DNA of 36,018 nt from Ensifer sp. IC3342 (GCF_020193655.1 NZ_JADYVE010000029.1:1-36018), one strand, 5' to 3'; positions 15,209 through 24,740 are shown, numbered from the stretch's first letter. A program made the numbers and translations. Notes: generated from the sequence alone by a model not told the origin.

Positions 15209-18200
15209 TTGGCGATCATGTTCGTCAGAGCACAGGTCATCAGCAGGGGATCGGGACGCAATGTCGTCTCGGCTGCCGCCTATCGCCATCGCGCCCGGAT
15301 GAGGGACGAGCAAGCCGGAAGGTCCTTCAGCCGTCGGGAGGGGGCCTCTGAACTGGTGCATGAGGAACTGGCGCTGCCGGACCAGGTCCCGGCCTGGCTG
15401 AAGACGCAGATCGACGGGCAACCCGTGGCCAGGGCAAGCGAGGCGCTGTGGAATGCCGTGGAGATGTTCGAGAAGCGGGCTGACGCGGAGCTCGCTCGCG
15501 AACTGATCATCGCGTTGCCAGAGGAATTGACGCGGGCGGAGAACATCGCCCTCATCCGCGAATTCGTCCGCGACAACTTCACGTCGAAAGGAATGGTGGC
15601 CGACTGGGTCTATCACGACAAGGACGGCAATCCGCACATCCACCTGATGACCGCGCTGCGTCCCCTGACGGAGGAGGGGTTCGGACGGAAAAGGATTCCT
15701 GTCTTGGGTGAGGGCGGCGAGCCGCTGCGCGTCGTCACGCCCGACTCGCCGAGCGGCAAGATCGTCTACAAGCGCTGGGCCGGCGACAGGGAAACCCTGA
15801 AGGCGTGGAAGATCGCCTGGGCGGAAACAGCCAACCGCCATCTGGCGCTTGCAAAGTCCGCTCGAGTGTTGTCGGAGCGCAAGGGCTTCGGCGTCACCGG
15901 TTCCCACGTTTCCGAAGCCGTCAGAAGCGTCGAAACGGCCGATCCGGAAAAACCCTCGAGGCTCGATCAGGAACAGGTCGATGCCGTCCGACATGTGACC
16001 AGTGACAGTGGCATCGCGGCCGTCGTCGGTCTCGCCGGCGCCGGCAAATCGACGCTGCTCGCCGCCGCGCGCGTCGCCTGGGAAAGCGACAGGCGCCGTG
16101 TCATCGGCGCGGCGCTTACCGGCAAGGCGGCCGAGGGGCTGGAGGACAGTTCCGGCATAAGATCGCGGACGCTGGCGTCCTGGGAGTTGGCTTGGGCTGG
16201 CGGGCGCGATTTGCTGGATCGCGGCGATGTGCTGGTGATCGACGAGGCCGGCATGGTGTCGTCGCAGCAGATGGCGCGCATCCTAAAGGGCGTGGAAGAC
16301 GCCGGCGCGAAAGTCGTGCTGGTGGGCGACGCCATGCAGCTCCAGCCGATTCAGGCCGGCGCGGCCTTCCGGGCGATTTCGGAGCGCGTCGGCTTTGCGG
16401 AACTTGCTGGTGTGCGTCGTCAAAGCGAACAATGGGCGCGTGACGCCTCGCGGCTCTTCGCTCGCGGCGAGATCGAGAAGGGCCTCGACGCCTATGCCCA
16501 GCGTGGCCGCATTGTCGAGACGGACACGCGTGACGAGGTCATCGGCCGCATCGTTTCCGATTGGGCAGATGCGCGCAAACAGGCGATCGGAAAGTCTGTC
16601 TCCGATGGAAAAGAAGGCGGGCTTCGTGGCGATGAGCTTCTGGTTCTCGCTCATACCAATGATGCCGTCCGGAAGCTGAACGAGGCGCTGCGCAAAGTCA
16701 TGACGGATGAGGGTTCGCTTGCAGATGCCCGCGAGTTCCAGACGGAGCGGGGCTTGCGCGAGTTCGCAGCAGGCGACCGGATAATTTTCCTCGAAAACGC
16801 CCGCTTCCTGGAACCGCGCGCGCGGCATTTCGGCCCGCAGTATGTCAAGAACGGCATGCTCGGCACGGTTATTTCCACCGGCGAAAAGCGTGGCGACACG
16901 TTGCTTCAGGTGCGTCTCGACAATGGCCGCGACGTCGTCTTCAGCGAAGACAGCTATCGCAATGTCGATCACGGCTATGCTGCGACCATCCACAAATCTC
17001 AAGGCGCGACCGTCGATCGCACCTTTGTGCTCGCCACCGGCATGATGGATCAGCATCTAACCTATGTGGCGATGACACGACATCGCGACCGCGCCGATCT
17101 CTATGCTGCAAGAGAGGATTTCGAGGCCAAGCCGGACTGGGGGAGAACGGCGCGGGTCGACTACATAGCCGGCATCACCGGCGAACTCATCAAGGAGGGA
17201 TTGGCTAAATTCCGCGACGCCGATGATGTCGAGGAAAGCCCCTATGTCGATGTCAGTAGCGACGACGGTGCCACCCATCGCCTTTGGGGCGTCAGCCTAC
17301 CGAAGGCGCTTGAAGAGGGCGGCGTCGCGATCGGTGACACCGTAACGCTGCGCAAGGATGGCGTCGACAAAGTCGCGGTAAAGGTTCCCGTTGTTGACGA
17401 GGAAACTGGTGATAAGCGCTACGAGGAACGGGAAGTCGATCGTAATGTCTGGACCGCCAAGCAGATTGAAGCCGCTGACGCTCGCCGGGAGCGCATCGAG
17501 CGGGAAAGCCATCGGCCGGAAGTGTTCAGGCAGCTCGTCGAGCGCTTGTCCCGTTTCGGCGCCAAGACCACGACGCTCGATTTCGAGAGCGAGTCCGGGT
17601 ACCAGGCGCATGCCAGCGACTTCGCACGGCGGCGCGGGCTCGATCATCTCTCGCTGGCCGTGGCCGGGATGGAGGAGTGCGTCTCGCGGCGGCTGGCGTG
17701 GGTTGAGGCAAAGCGCGAGCAGGTGGCGAAGCTCTGGGAACGGGCGAGCGTGGCACTCGGCTTTGCGATCGAGCGGGAACGGCGCGTTTCCTATAGTGAG
17801 GAACGGACCGGGTCGCTCTCGGAAGGATTACCCATCGTTGGTCACTATCTGATCCCGCCCACCACCGAATTCGCCCGAAGCGCCGAAGAGGATGCACGCC
17901 TTGCGCAACTCTCCTCGCCAAGTTGGAAGGAGCGTGAGCAATTCCTGCGGCCGCTGTTGGAAAAGGTCTATCGCGATCCGGATGCCGCGCTTTCCGCACT
18001 GAACTCCCTGGCGTCGGATGCCGGCATCGAACCTCGCGAGCTCGCTGGCGAAATTGCCATTACGCCCTCTCGGCTTGGTCGCCTGCGCGGTTCAGACCTC
18101 ATGGTCGAAGGCCGGGCGGCACGTGACGAGCGTGGGGCGGCGATGGCGGCTTTGAAGGAACTACTGCCGCTGGCTCGCGACCACGCGACTGAGTTCCGGA

Positions 18201-19408
18201 GAAATGTCGATCGCTTCCGTGAGCGCGAGAAGACGCGTCGCGCCTATATGTCTTTGTCCATTCCGGCGATTTCAAAGCACGCCCTAGCGCGTCTTATGGA
18301 GATCGAAGCGGTACGCAATCAGGGCGGTGACGACGCCTACAAGACAGCCTTTGCGTTCGCCGTCGAGGATCGCTCGATCGTGCAGGAGATCAAGGCCGTC
18401 AGCGACGCTTTGACCGGCCGTTTCGGCTGGAGCGCCTTCACCGCGAAGGCCGACGCGATTGCCGAGCGCAACGTTGCCGAGCGCATGCCGGAAGACCTCA
18501 CGGACATTAGGCGAGGAAAGCTGGCGCGGCTATTCGAGGCCGTCCGGCGTTTCACCGAGGAGCAGCATCTTGCCGAGACGAAGGATCGGTCGAAGATCGT
18601 CGCCGGCGCGAGTGTCGATTTCGGGAAGGAAGCAAAAACCGTGCTACCGATGCTTGCCGCCGTGACAGAGTTCAAAACGCCACTGGACGAGGAGGCGCGA
18701 ACACGGGCGCTCACCGCGGCGCACTATCGCCATCACCGCGCGGCGCTCGCCGAGACTGCGGTGCGTATCTGGCGCGATCCGGCCGCCGCCGTCGAAAAGA
18801 TCGAAGACCTGATCGTCAAGGGCTTTGCGGCTGAACGGATCGCCGCCGCCGTAATCGATGAGCCCACCGCCTACGGGGGGCTCCGCGGCTCAGATCGGTT
18901 GATGGATCGGATGCTCGCCTCCGGCCGGGAAAGGAAGGACGCGTTGCAGGCCGTGCCGGAAACGGCCGGCCATCTGCGCTCGCTCGGCGCGGCTTACGTC
19001 AGCGCCTTCGATACCGAGCGTCAAGCGATCACTGAAGAGCGCCGCCGCATGGCGGTCGCCATTCCCGTACTGTCGCAAGCCGCCGAAGACGCGCTGCGCC
19101 AACTGGCATCGGAGATGAACAAGAAGGACAGCAAGCTCGACGTGGCTGCCGGTTCGCTCAATCCCGCAATTCGACACGAGCTCGCCGCGGTCAGCCGGGC
19201 GCTCGATGAACGGTTCGGGCGCAACGCCATCCTGCGTGGCGGCAAGGACCTGATCAATCGCGTGCCGCCGGCGCAGCGTCGTGCCTTCGAGGCGATGCAG
19301 GAGAAGTTGAAGGTACTGCAGCAGACCGTCCGAATGCAGAGCAGCGAGCAGATCCTGTCCGAGCGGCGCCAGCGCACCATCAACTATGCGCGTGGTGTCG
19401 ATCGATAG
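15209..19408 (+). CDS. traA: Conjugal transfer relaxase/helicase TraA (MOBQ type)
   Basis: A TTG at 15209, six bases after GGAGG, gives (M)AIMFVRAQVISRGSGRN, the usual TraA N-terminus. The product has 1399 residues. Residues 1-210 are the MobA/MobL relaxase, with Tyr25 in SAAAYRHRA as candidate nicking Tyr and His136, His143 and His145 in HDKDGNPHIHL as the metal triad. From about 240 there is a RecD2/TraI-type helicase with GLAGAGKSTLL, VLVIDEAGM, GDAMQLQPIQAG, GYAATIHKSQG and AMTRHRDRADLYAA. The C-terminal 600 residues are helical repeats seen in long rhizobial TraA proteins. LALA runs straight into SARVLSERKG near residue 213, where full-length relatives have more than 100 extra residues by my memory, suggesting an in-frame internal deletion. 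Confidence 0.95.
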   Translation: MAIMFVRAQVISRGSGRNVVSAAAYRHRARMRDEQAGRSFSRREGASELVHEELALPDQVPAWLKTQIDGQPVARASEALWNAVEMFEKRADAELARELIIALPEELTRAENIALIREFVRDNFTSKGMVADWVYHDKDGNPHIHLMTALRPLTEEGFGRKRIPVLGEGGEPLRVVTPDSPSGKIVYKRWAGDRETLKAWKIAWAETANRHLALAKSARVLSERKGFGVTGSHVSEAVRSVETADPEKPSRLDQEQVDAVRHVTSDSGIAAVVGLAGAGKSTLLAAARVAWESDRRRVIGAALTGKAAEGLEDSSGIRSRTLASWELAWAGGRDLLDRGDVLVIDEAGMVSSQQMARILKGVEDAGAKVVLVGDAMQLQPIQAGAAFRAISERVGFAELAGVRRQSEQWARDASRLFARGEIEKGLDAYAQRGRIVETDTRDEVIGRIVSDWADARKQAIGKSVSDGKEGGLRGDELLVLAHTNDAVRKLNEALRKVMTDEGSLADAREFQTERGLREFAAGDRIIFLENARFLEPRARHFGPQYVKNGMLGTVISTGEKRGDTLLQVRLDNGRDVVFSEDSYRNVDHGYAATIHKSQGATVDRTFVLATGMMDQHLTYVAMTRHRDRADLYAAREDFEAKPDWGRTARVDYIAGITGELIKEGLAKFRDADDVEESPYVDVSSDDGATHRLWGVSLPKALEEGGVAIGDTVTLRKDGVDKVAVKVPVVDEETGDKRYEEREVDRNVWTAKQIEAADARRERIERESHRPEVFRQLVERLSRFGAKTTTLDFESESGYQAHASDFARRRGLDHLSLAVAGMEECVSRRLAWVEAKREQVAKLWERASVALGFAIERERRVSYSEERTGSLSEGLPIVGHYLIPPTTEFARSAEEDARLAQLSSPSWKEREQFLRPLLEKVYRDPDAALSALNSLASDAGIEPRELAGEIAITPSRLGRLRGSDLMVEGRAARDERGAAMAALKELLPLARDHATEFRRNVDRFREREKTRRAYMSLSIPAISKHALARLMEIEAVRNQGGDDAYKTAFAFAVEDRSIVQEIKAVSDALTGRFGWSAFTAKADAIAERNVAERMPEDLTDIRRGKLARLFEAVRRFTEEQHLAETKDRSKIVAGASVDFGKEAKTVLPMLAAVTEFKTPLDEEARTRALTAAHYRHHRAALAETAVRIWRDPAAAVEKIEDLIVKGFAAERIAAAVIDEPTAYGGLRGSDRLMDRMLASGRERKDALQAVPETAGHLRSLGAAYVSAFDTERQAITEERRRMAVAIPVLSQAAEDALRQLASEMNKKDSKLDVAAGSLNPAIRHELAAVSRALDERFGRNAILRGGKDLINRVPPAQRRAFEAMQEKLKVLQQTVRMQSSEQILSERRQRTINYARGVDR

Positions 19409-19698
19409 ATGACGAGAAAGAAAAAGGGCCCGGACACTTCATCTGACTAGGAAAAGGCTGTCCGTCGCCTCGGCGTTCCACAGCAACTCGTGTTTATCAG
19501 ACAAAATGACGAAGCTCGCCGAGGCTCGCGTACATCAAGCAAGAGCGGATTTTCTCACGGTGGATAGGAAGATCACGGGCGACTGTTGTGCCCTCTCACG
19601 GGTGCGTCAGTCAGACAGGAATGTAGCCCCGTCGTCCTCCAATTTCGGTAAGGTCGTGCAGAGGATTAGTGAGATGTGGAGCAACGGATGCGGTCGCG

Positions 19699-20058
19699 CT
19701 ACTCCGAGGCAGTAGAGGTTTGAAGCTTCGCAAGCAACCGCTCGACCACGACAAACGGCGTGTCTTCGCCGGGAAACCAACGGATTTCGGCCGGCGCCCC
19801 CGATTTGTTCTCGAACAGGCTGCTTTCGATCACAGTTTGAAGGGAGCGGCAAGCGACAACGTTGTTTGCACTGACCCGCAAAAGAAGACTGCCCTCAATC
19901 GCTCTAAGGATTGCATCCCCTGGGTTGAACACCAGCATGCATTCCCTATCGCTCCCGGCGATCGCTTCGCACAAGCCGGCAACGCATGTAGAAATCTGCT
20001 CGACGAGCTGACGAGGGTGCGAGGCGAACATATAGCTTTCCGCAACATGCTTGTTCAT
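19699..20058 (-). CDS. DUF2218-like small protein
   Basis: A 119-residue protein from the ATG at 20058 (MNKHVAESYMFASHPRQLVE). An upstream in-frame start at 20127 adds residues without family likeness. The pattern S-x-P-x-x-x-x-x-Q-I, then RECMLVFNPGDAI, then LLLRVSANNVVACRSLQTVI and EIRWFPGE parallels the DUF2218 (COG3553) layout: 'RxxRYxxQLCKH', 'C.L.a....L.l...a......l..V...HL.rFA', 'F.W.P'. DUF2218 proteins have no established function. The conserved Cys-His pair of typical members is not obvious, so this is a divergent copy. It diverges from the luxI-type gene across 324 bases that hold a lux-box-like dyad, so quorum control is possible. The 290 bases between it and traA contain no supported gene. 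Confidence 0.5.
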   Translation of the reverse strand: MNKHVAESYMFASHPRQLVEQISTCVAGLCEAIAGSDRECMLVFNPGDAILRAIEGSLLLRVSANNVVACRSLQTVIESSLFENKSGAPAEIRWFPGEDTPFVVVERLLAKLQTSTASE

Positions 20059-20303
20059 TCCTGTTCTCTTCGCTGACGCGCTTGTCAGCCTCACTGCTCT
20101 GGTTCGCTGCGCCGAAAAAGCAGGCACGTCAGCCCCTCACTTTCTGTTTGTGCAGGATGGACATCGATCGCCGATCGTCCACCGTGGCTAGCCGGATCAA
20201 CACCGGCCTATCTGGCTTGTGCGTGGCGACCTTACGGAAGACGCCACTTCGTTTTTCGGCCGGGGAGGAGTGTGATTGTAGTACACGGTGCGACAGGTAC
20301 TTC

Positions 20304-20323
20304 GACTGCTAATTCTATTAGTC
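20304..20323. promoter_or_regulatory. lux-box-like imperfect dyad upstream of the luxI-type gene
   Basis: A 20-base imperfect palindrome, GACTGCTAATTCTATTAGTC, lies 60 bases before the luxI ATG. It satisfies the minimal lux-box pattern NNCT-N12-AGNN and has symmetric TAAT/ATTA-like inner steps, but only about six of ten base pairs match. Position and spacing suit a LuxR-type activator site. No LuxR gene is in the window to pair with it. Confidence 0.3.
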
Positions 20324-20382
20324 GCTTAATCGCACGGAGTCGTATGCAGTAGCGGCGAACCGAATTTCATCGGAGATCGCTT

Positions 20383-21003
20383 ATGCAGATATTGGCTGTC
20401 CGGGCAGCCGACTGTCCGGAATCTGCGGACCTGATCGATTCCATGCACCGGCTGCGCGCCCGTGTGTTTCGACACAGGCTCGAATGGGACGTAGTCATAC
20501 GGGAGGGGCGTGAACACGACGACTACGATGAACTCAATCCAACATATATCTTGGCAGTTTGTGCAAACCGCGAAGTCGTCGGCTGCGCCAGGCTTCTGCC
20601 GGCGATGGGCCCGACAATGCTGGCTACGACCTTTCCGCAATTGCTTCCCTCGCAAGGGCTCCTAGCTCACCCGGAGATGGTTGAAAGTTCGCGCTTTTGC
20701 GTGGACACGTCGCTTGGCGGAAACCGCCCCGCAGGCTTTCTCCACAACACTACGCTTTTGATGTTTGCAGGCATTATCGAATGGTCGATCGCGAACGGTT
20801 ATCGCGAGATTGTGACGGCCACGGACTTGCGTTTCGAGCGCATTTTGAAGCGTGCCGGGTGGCCAATGCAACGCCTCGGCGCGCCTTGCGATATTGGCAA
20901 CACGATCGCTATCGCGGGAAGCCTTCCTGCCAACACTGCCGTCTTCCAACGTGTACGTCCGGTTGGCTACTGGTCGGCAATTGGCGGAGCGCCGTCATCG
21001 TGA
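20383..21003 (+). CDS. LuxI-type acyl-homoserine-lactone synthase
   Basis: A 206-residue protein with GGAGA before its ATG. It carries the LuxI invariants in order: LRARVFRHRLEWDV (Arg, Phe and Trp of the N-terminal clamp), EHDDYDELNPTYIL (the two acidic residues), VGCARLLP (Arg after the central strand), TTFPQLL, and MVESSRFCVD (the catalytic Glu-x-x-Arg). These enzymes couple acyl-ACP to S-adenosylmethionine in the cytosol to make diffusible N-acyl-homoserine lactones. It lies 1 kb after traA, so it plausibly signals for plasmid transfer. Unlike Ti traI it is not followed by trb genes and has no LuxR neighbour; an orphan OmpR-type regulator follows 79 bases later. Acyl-chain length cannot be read from sequence. 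Confidence 0.93.
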   Translation: MQILAVRAADCPESADLIDSMHRLRARVFRHRLEWDVVIREGREHDDYDELNPTYILAVCANREVVGCARLLPAMGPTMLATTFPQLLPSQGLLAHPEMVESSRFCVDTSLGGNRPAGFLHNTTLLMFAGIIEWSIANGYREIVTATDLRFERILKRAGWPMQRLGAPCDIGNTIAIAGSLPANTAVFQRVRPVGYWSAIGGAPSS

Positions 21004-21082
21004 AGAGGTATCCGGTTGTAACCTCTCATTGGTCGGTGCAGCTTCAAGTACAACCGAGACTGTGCCCTGCAGGGAGAGAGTC

Positions 21083-21844
21083 GTGGATATAAAGCGTCCC
21101 CAGATCCTGATCGGTTCAACCGACGCAGACTATTACCTTCTGCTGGTCCACATCCTGGAAGCCGAGGGCTATGACGTGATGCTTGGTTCCGGCGTCGAGG
21201 AAATCGTGCATCTCGCCGGCGAAGGTGACGTCCAGGCGATTCTTCTCGATTGCCGACCCGGTGACGATTTGGCGCCCCTGGCCTGTTACAGGCTGAAAAG
21301 CGAGCCGCGCACATTCGGGATTTCGACTCTTGCGCTGATTGGACCTGGCGCGGAGGGCCGGTTCATCGAGCTGCTGAAGGCCGGTATTGACGAAAACTTC
21401 GTCAGGCCGATCGCACCGGCTAAACTGCTCGCTGTTCTGCGTGACCGCATCCCGCCTCGACCTGACGAACAGCGACGTGAAAGCGGCGGCCCCATTCTTG
21501 CTCACGCGGGGATCGAACTGAACATCTTCAGACACAACGTGAAGCGGTTCGGAAAAACCATCCAGCTTGGCCCCATCGAGTTTCGATTGCTGCAGTTCCT
21601 TCTCGAGAATCAGGGACAAGCGTGCAGTCGCGCACAACTGATCGAGGCCGCATGGCCCGAACGGCGCTACGTGGATGCCAAAACGGTTAACGTCCACATC
21701 GGCCGACTGCGCAAGGCGCTACACGTCGTCGGCCGTCCGGACGTAATCCGAACCGTTCGGTCATCAGGTTACATGCTGGATGAAAGCGACGAGGAAATCC
21801 CCGGCGCCAGCAAGGATCGGCCAAACGAAGAGACAGGCAACTAG
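21083..21844 (+). CDS. OmpR/PhoB-type response regulator (orphan, atypical receiver)
   Basis: The GTG at 21083 follows AGGGAGAGAG by two bases and gives MDIKRPQILIGSTDADYYLL. Frames open further upstream overlap luxI and are rejected. The 253-residue protein has a receiver domain (1-125) with a likely phosphorylatable Asp in AILLDCRPGDD. The usual paired acidic residues are altered (STDAD), and the invariant Lys before Pro is Arg (ENFVRPIAP). The C-terminal winged helix is canonical: IQLGPIEFRLLQFLLENQG, then DAKTVNVHIGRLRKAL and IRTVRSSGYML. No histidine kinase is adjacent. It sits between luxI and the amidohydrolase gene, all on the plus strand with short gaps, so it may connect signal synthesis with the catabolic locus (inference). 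Confidence 0.88.
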   Translation: MDIKRPQILIGSTDADYYLLLVHILEAEGYDVMLGSGVEEIVHLAGEGDVQAILLDCRPGDDLAPLACYRLKSEPRTFGISTLALIGPGAEGRFIELLKAGIDENFVRPIAPAKLLAVLRDRIPPRPDEQRRESGGPILAHAGIELNIFRHNVKRFGKTIQLGPIEFRLLQFLLENQGQACSRAQLIEAAWPERRYVDAKTVNVHIGRLRKALHVVGRPDVIRTVRSSGYMLDESDEEIPGASKDRPNEETGN

Positions 21845-21881
21845 GGCGTACCTGGAGGTCTGAAAGGGAGGGAGGGCGACC

Positions 21882-23231
21882 ATGGACATGGTAATCCGAA
21901 ACGGGGCTCTCATCACGGGTGACGGCAAGGCGTTTCACAAGCGGGCTACCGTGTACATTGATGCAGGAAGGATCGTCGGCGTCGACAATCGCCCAACCGA
22001 TTCCCGTGAAGAAATCGCCGCGAGAGAAACCATTGATGCGGCGGGTTCAATCGTCATGCCGGGCATAATCAATGCCCATGCGCATGGCTGCATCACGGGG
22101 CCTTCGATGCCGAGCGGCTCGAAGCCGTTCAACGGCGATGACGTCGCATATTTTCGCAACCGCCATTTCCTTCAGGGGACGACGACCCTCCTTAACGTTT
22201 GCGGCTTGGCAATGGTCGACGAAATCGATGCTGTTGGAGCAAGTCATCCGATGGAGATCCGTGTTTCAACGGCCCATACGCCGAAGAACATTCAGGCCGC
22301 ACTTGCGGTCGACGGCAAGGGTCTGTCCCCGAGGCATTTGAACGCCAACATCGATGAACTGCTTGCTGCCGGCGCCGTCGCACTTGGCGAGGTCGGTGGC
22401 GGCCAGACACTCGGCGGTGGAGCTCAGGAATACCGATTCATCCCGCAAGCAATCCGTCGAGAGACCGGGATTGAGGTGACGCCGGTGATAGCCAGGTGCT
22501 TGAAGAATGCCGTTCTCGGCCGCTTCCTGGACCCCACGGATGGCGCTTCTGACGCCGACTTGACCGATGAACTCGAACGTTCTGGCCTCGCCGGTATTCC
22601 CGCAGAGCGTGTTCGCGACGTCATCACCCGATCGGTAATGCCATCGGTCGCGCTATCGTTGGCCGGGTTCGATGAAATTGCCGCGGTTGCCGAGCGTGTG
22701 GGTTATCCCGCCATCTTCCACAACGCCGCGCCTTCCGCGAAGCGGCTGACCGCAGTGGTCGAGAAGCATCCGAAGGCGCGGATCGTTGCTGGTCACAGCA
22801 ACCACCCGAGCTTCCTGCCGGAAGAAGCAGTGTCGATTGCCCGGGACCTGAGGCGCAAGGGGGCAATCATCGACGTTTCGACGCTCGATTGCGTCGGCAC
22901 GCGCTGGCGCAACGACGCGGTCAACCTCGATGCACTCATCGACGCAGGCTGCGTAGACACGATTTCGACCGATTTTGCAGGAGGGCACTGGGATGGAATA
23001 CTCGAGGCGATCCATCGGATGGTCAGGAAGAAGCAGCTCTCGGCACCCGCGGCCGTAGCACTTGCGACGGGAAATGTCGCCCACGCCTTCCCGGAGCTGG
23101 CCGGGGATCGCGGACTGATTGCGAAGGGCAAACGCGCAGATCTGATTGTCGTCGATGAGGTCAATCTGAGCCGCCTCAGGCACGTCATCATCGCGGGCAG
23201 GATTGTCGTGAGGAATGGTCTGCCTGTCTGA
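21882..23231 (+). CDS. Amidohydrolase-superfamily protein, enamidase-like
   Basis: A 449-residue protein with a GGAGGG site eight bases before the ATG. It is a metal-dependent amidohydrolase: PGIINAHAHGCITG supplies the first metal HxH, GEVGGGQTLGGG takes the place of the bridging ligand strand, AIFHNAAPS and AGHSNHPSF supply the later His ligands, and STDFAGGHWDG the final Asp. The closing GLIAKGKRADLIVVD and IIAGRIVVRNG form the small beta-sandwich. The GEVG(G/L)G element and layout resemble bacterial enamidase (nicotinate fermentation), which hydrolyses a cyclic enamide. It starts 37 bases after the regulator gene and converges on the MmgE/PrpD operon. I infer that it opens a cyclic amide or imide in the same pathway; the substrate is not determined. 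Confidence 0.8.
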   Translation: MDMVIRNGALITGDGKAFHKRATVYIDAGRIVGVDNRPTDSREEIAARETIDAAGSIVMPGIINAHAHGCITGPSMPSGSKPFNGDDVAYFRNRHFLQGTTTLLNVCGLAMVDEIDAVGASHPMEIRVSTAHTPKNIQAALAVDGKGLSPRHLNANIDELLAAGAVALGEVGGGQTLGGGAQEYRFIPQAIRRETGIEVTPVIARCLKNAVLGRFLDPTDGASDADLTDELERSGLAGIPAERVRDVITRSVMPSVALSLAGFDEIAAVAERVGYPAIFHNAAPSAKRLTAVVEKHPKARIVAGHSNHPSFLPEEAVSIARDLRRKGAIIDVSTLDCVGTRWRNDAVNLDALIDAGCVDTISTDFAGGHWDGILEAIHRMVRKKQLSAPAAVALATGNVAHAFPELAGDRGLIAKGKRADLIVVDEVNLSRLRHVIIAGRIVVRNGLPV

Positions 23232-23361
23232 CCGTCAACGGTTCATTGAGATCAGACAGCTGTATGCGTGTTCCTGACGCCCGATCTCGGCGGGCCGCTA
23301 GGTACGGTTGGCACAAGAATGGATGTAGTCCGATTTGCGTGGCGCAAGACACCTCGGGAGT

Positions 23362-24711
23362 TCAGTCGATTAACCGCATCCGGAGGCTGTGGAGGAGGGG
23401 ATCGGCGTCACCTGCCTTGAGCGCTTCGAGAGCATTCAGGATGAGGTTTTGTGCATTGGAGGAAAGCTTGGTTCGTGTGGCTGCACGGAACTTCTCGACC
23501 AGATCGTTCCATGCCATCGGTCGCGCTGCGTCTCCCCGGGGCGAAGTGACGTCGGAAGTGATCAGCGTTCCGTCTGCCTTTTGCAGACACAGCCGTGCAA
23601 GCGTCTCTCGGGGAAAGCGCGCGTCGATCTCGCCATCGGTCGAAATACGAACCTTACGGGCGAATTCGCAGAGGTCGGGTCTGTCGAGTAGGTGATCGCT
23701 GACGGGCGCTAGTGCTGCCGCTCCATCGATGATAGCAATGGCAATGCAATAGGGCAGGCTATATTGGATATCGGTCAGTGTCGCGGGAGAGACGGAGTTT
23801 GAAAGCCGAAGAGCCCATTGAAACGTCTGCACCTCCACGGAAGCTATCTCCTTGGGCCTTATGTGGACACCCGCAGAAACGTCGGCGAGTGCATCAAGGG
23901 CAGGATGGATGTATCGGCAGCAGGAATAGGGCTTGAAATAAACACTGGAAACCTCGACGGGCTCGCCCAAGTGATTAATGATACTTTGCCAGTCAAAATG
24001 TGATCTATGGTCGAGGAGGCCCAGCGGACCGGTGAATCCCCGTTCCGCGAGGCGCAGCGCGGTCAACCCCGTCACCACGCTCCAGGGGATCCCCTCCTTG
24101 ACGTCATTTCCCGTGAGGTCGGCATAGCCCGAACTGCCGTTTGCCTCCTGGTTCGGCGCGAGAACACCGGCCACCGCAAACGCATGTGCCAGGCTCGATG
24201 GATCGGTCTGATGTAGGCGGCCGGCCGCAGCGACAGCAGCATAGCCGGTCCAACGCCCCGATTGCCGGCTTTTTGTTGCTCGCGGGTTCTGGGCAACAGC
24301 GATGCGAATACCGGTCTCGTACCCGAGAACAACAGCGGCGAGAATGTCGTCAGCGCATGTGCCGATCTCAGATGCGACCGAGAGTGTCACGGGTATGACC
24401 GCTGCACCAGGGTGACCACGGGCGCCGCGATGCCCGTCGTCGAAATCGAGCGCGGAGGCCGAAGCGGCATTGCAGAAGGCAGCAGCCGTGGTCCCAAGAC
24501 ATTCGCCCGTAAACCAGATCGGTGCCCGGCCAGGTCCAAACGTATGTCGAGCTGTTTCTTGCGCGGCTCGCACGCCGGGAAGCTCACAACCAACGACCGC
24601 GGCGGTCAGTGCATCTAGAATACAAGCGATAGCACGCCGTTTTAGACCGGCTGGCAAGGTCTCGGAGGAGTAGTTAGCCAGAAATTCCGCTAGTGCCTCG
24701 GTGGTGTACAT
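23362..24711 (-). CDS. MmgE/PrpD-family protein
   Basis: A 449-residue full-length MmgE/PrpD protein. MYTTEALAEFLANYSSETLP leads the helical domain. ASALDFDDGHRGARGHPGAA is the family's active-site DFDD...HPG motif. HAFAVAGVLAPNQEA is a conserved helix. YFKPYSCCRYIHPALDAL is the K-P-Y-x-x-C-R-x-x-H motif at the domain junction. The family covers 2-methylcitrate dehydratase, cis-aconitate decarboxylase and iminodisuccinate epimerase from Agrobacterium; the last shows that members can act on amino-acid-like compounds. It lies 29 bases downstream of the ornithine-cyclodeaminase homologue and is probably co-transcribed with it. A hydratase, lyase or epimerase step in a nitrogen-compound pathway is inferred. 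Confidence 0.88.
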   Translation of the reverse strand: MYTTEALAEFLANYSSETLPAGLKRRAIACILDALTAAVVGCELPGVRAAQETARHTFGPGRAPIWFTGECLGTTAAAFCNAASASALDFDDGHRGARGHPGAAVIPVTLSVASEIGTCADDILAAVVLGYETGIRIAVAQNPRATKSRQSGRWTGYAAVAAAGRLHQTDPSSLAHAFAVAGVLAPNQEANGSSGYADLTGNDVKEGIPWSVVTGLTALRLAERGFTGPLGLLDHRSHFDWQSIINHLGEPVEVSSVYFKPYSCCRYIHPALDALADVSAGVHIRPKEIASVEVQTFQWALRLSNSVSPATLTDIQYSLPYCIAIAIIDGAAALAPVSDHLLDRPDLCEFARKVRISTDGEIDARFPRETLARLCLQKADGTLITSDVTSPRGDAARPMAWNDLVEKFRAATRTKLSSNAQNLILNALEALKAGDADPLLHSLRMRLID

Positions 24712-24740
24712 ATATGCCCCCTTTCGGCACGAGTTGAACG

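Noticed and set aside
20082..20312. Plus-strand frame of 76 codons upstream of luxI, considered as a LuxR remnant
   Set aside because: It contains no GerE helix-turn-helix or AHL-binding motif and no ribosome-binding site.
23232..23361. GCCCG/CGGGC hairpin in the convergent gap as a terminator
   Set aside because: The stem is only five pairs and no T-run follows, so I do not call a terminator, although termination is expected in this gap.
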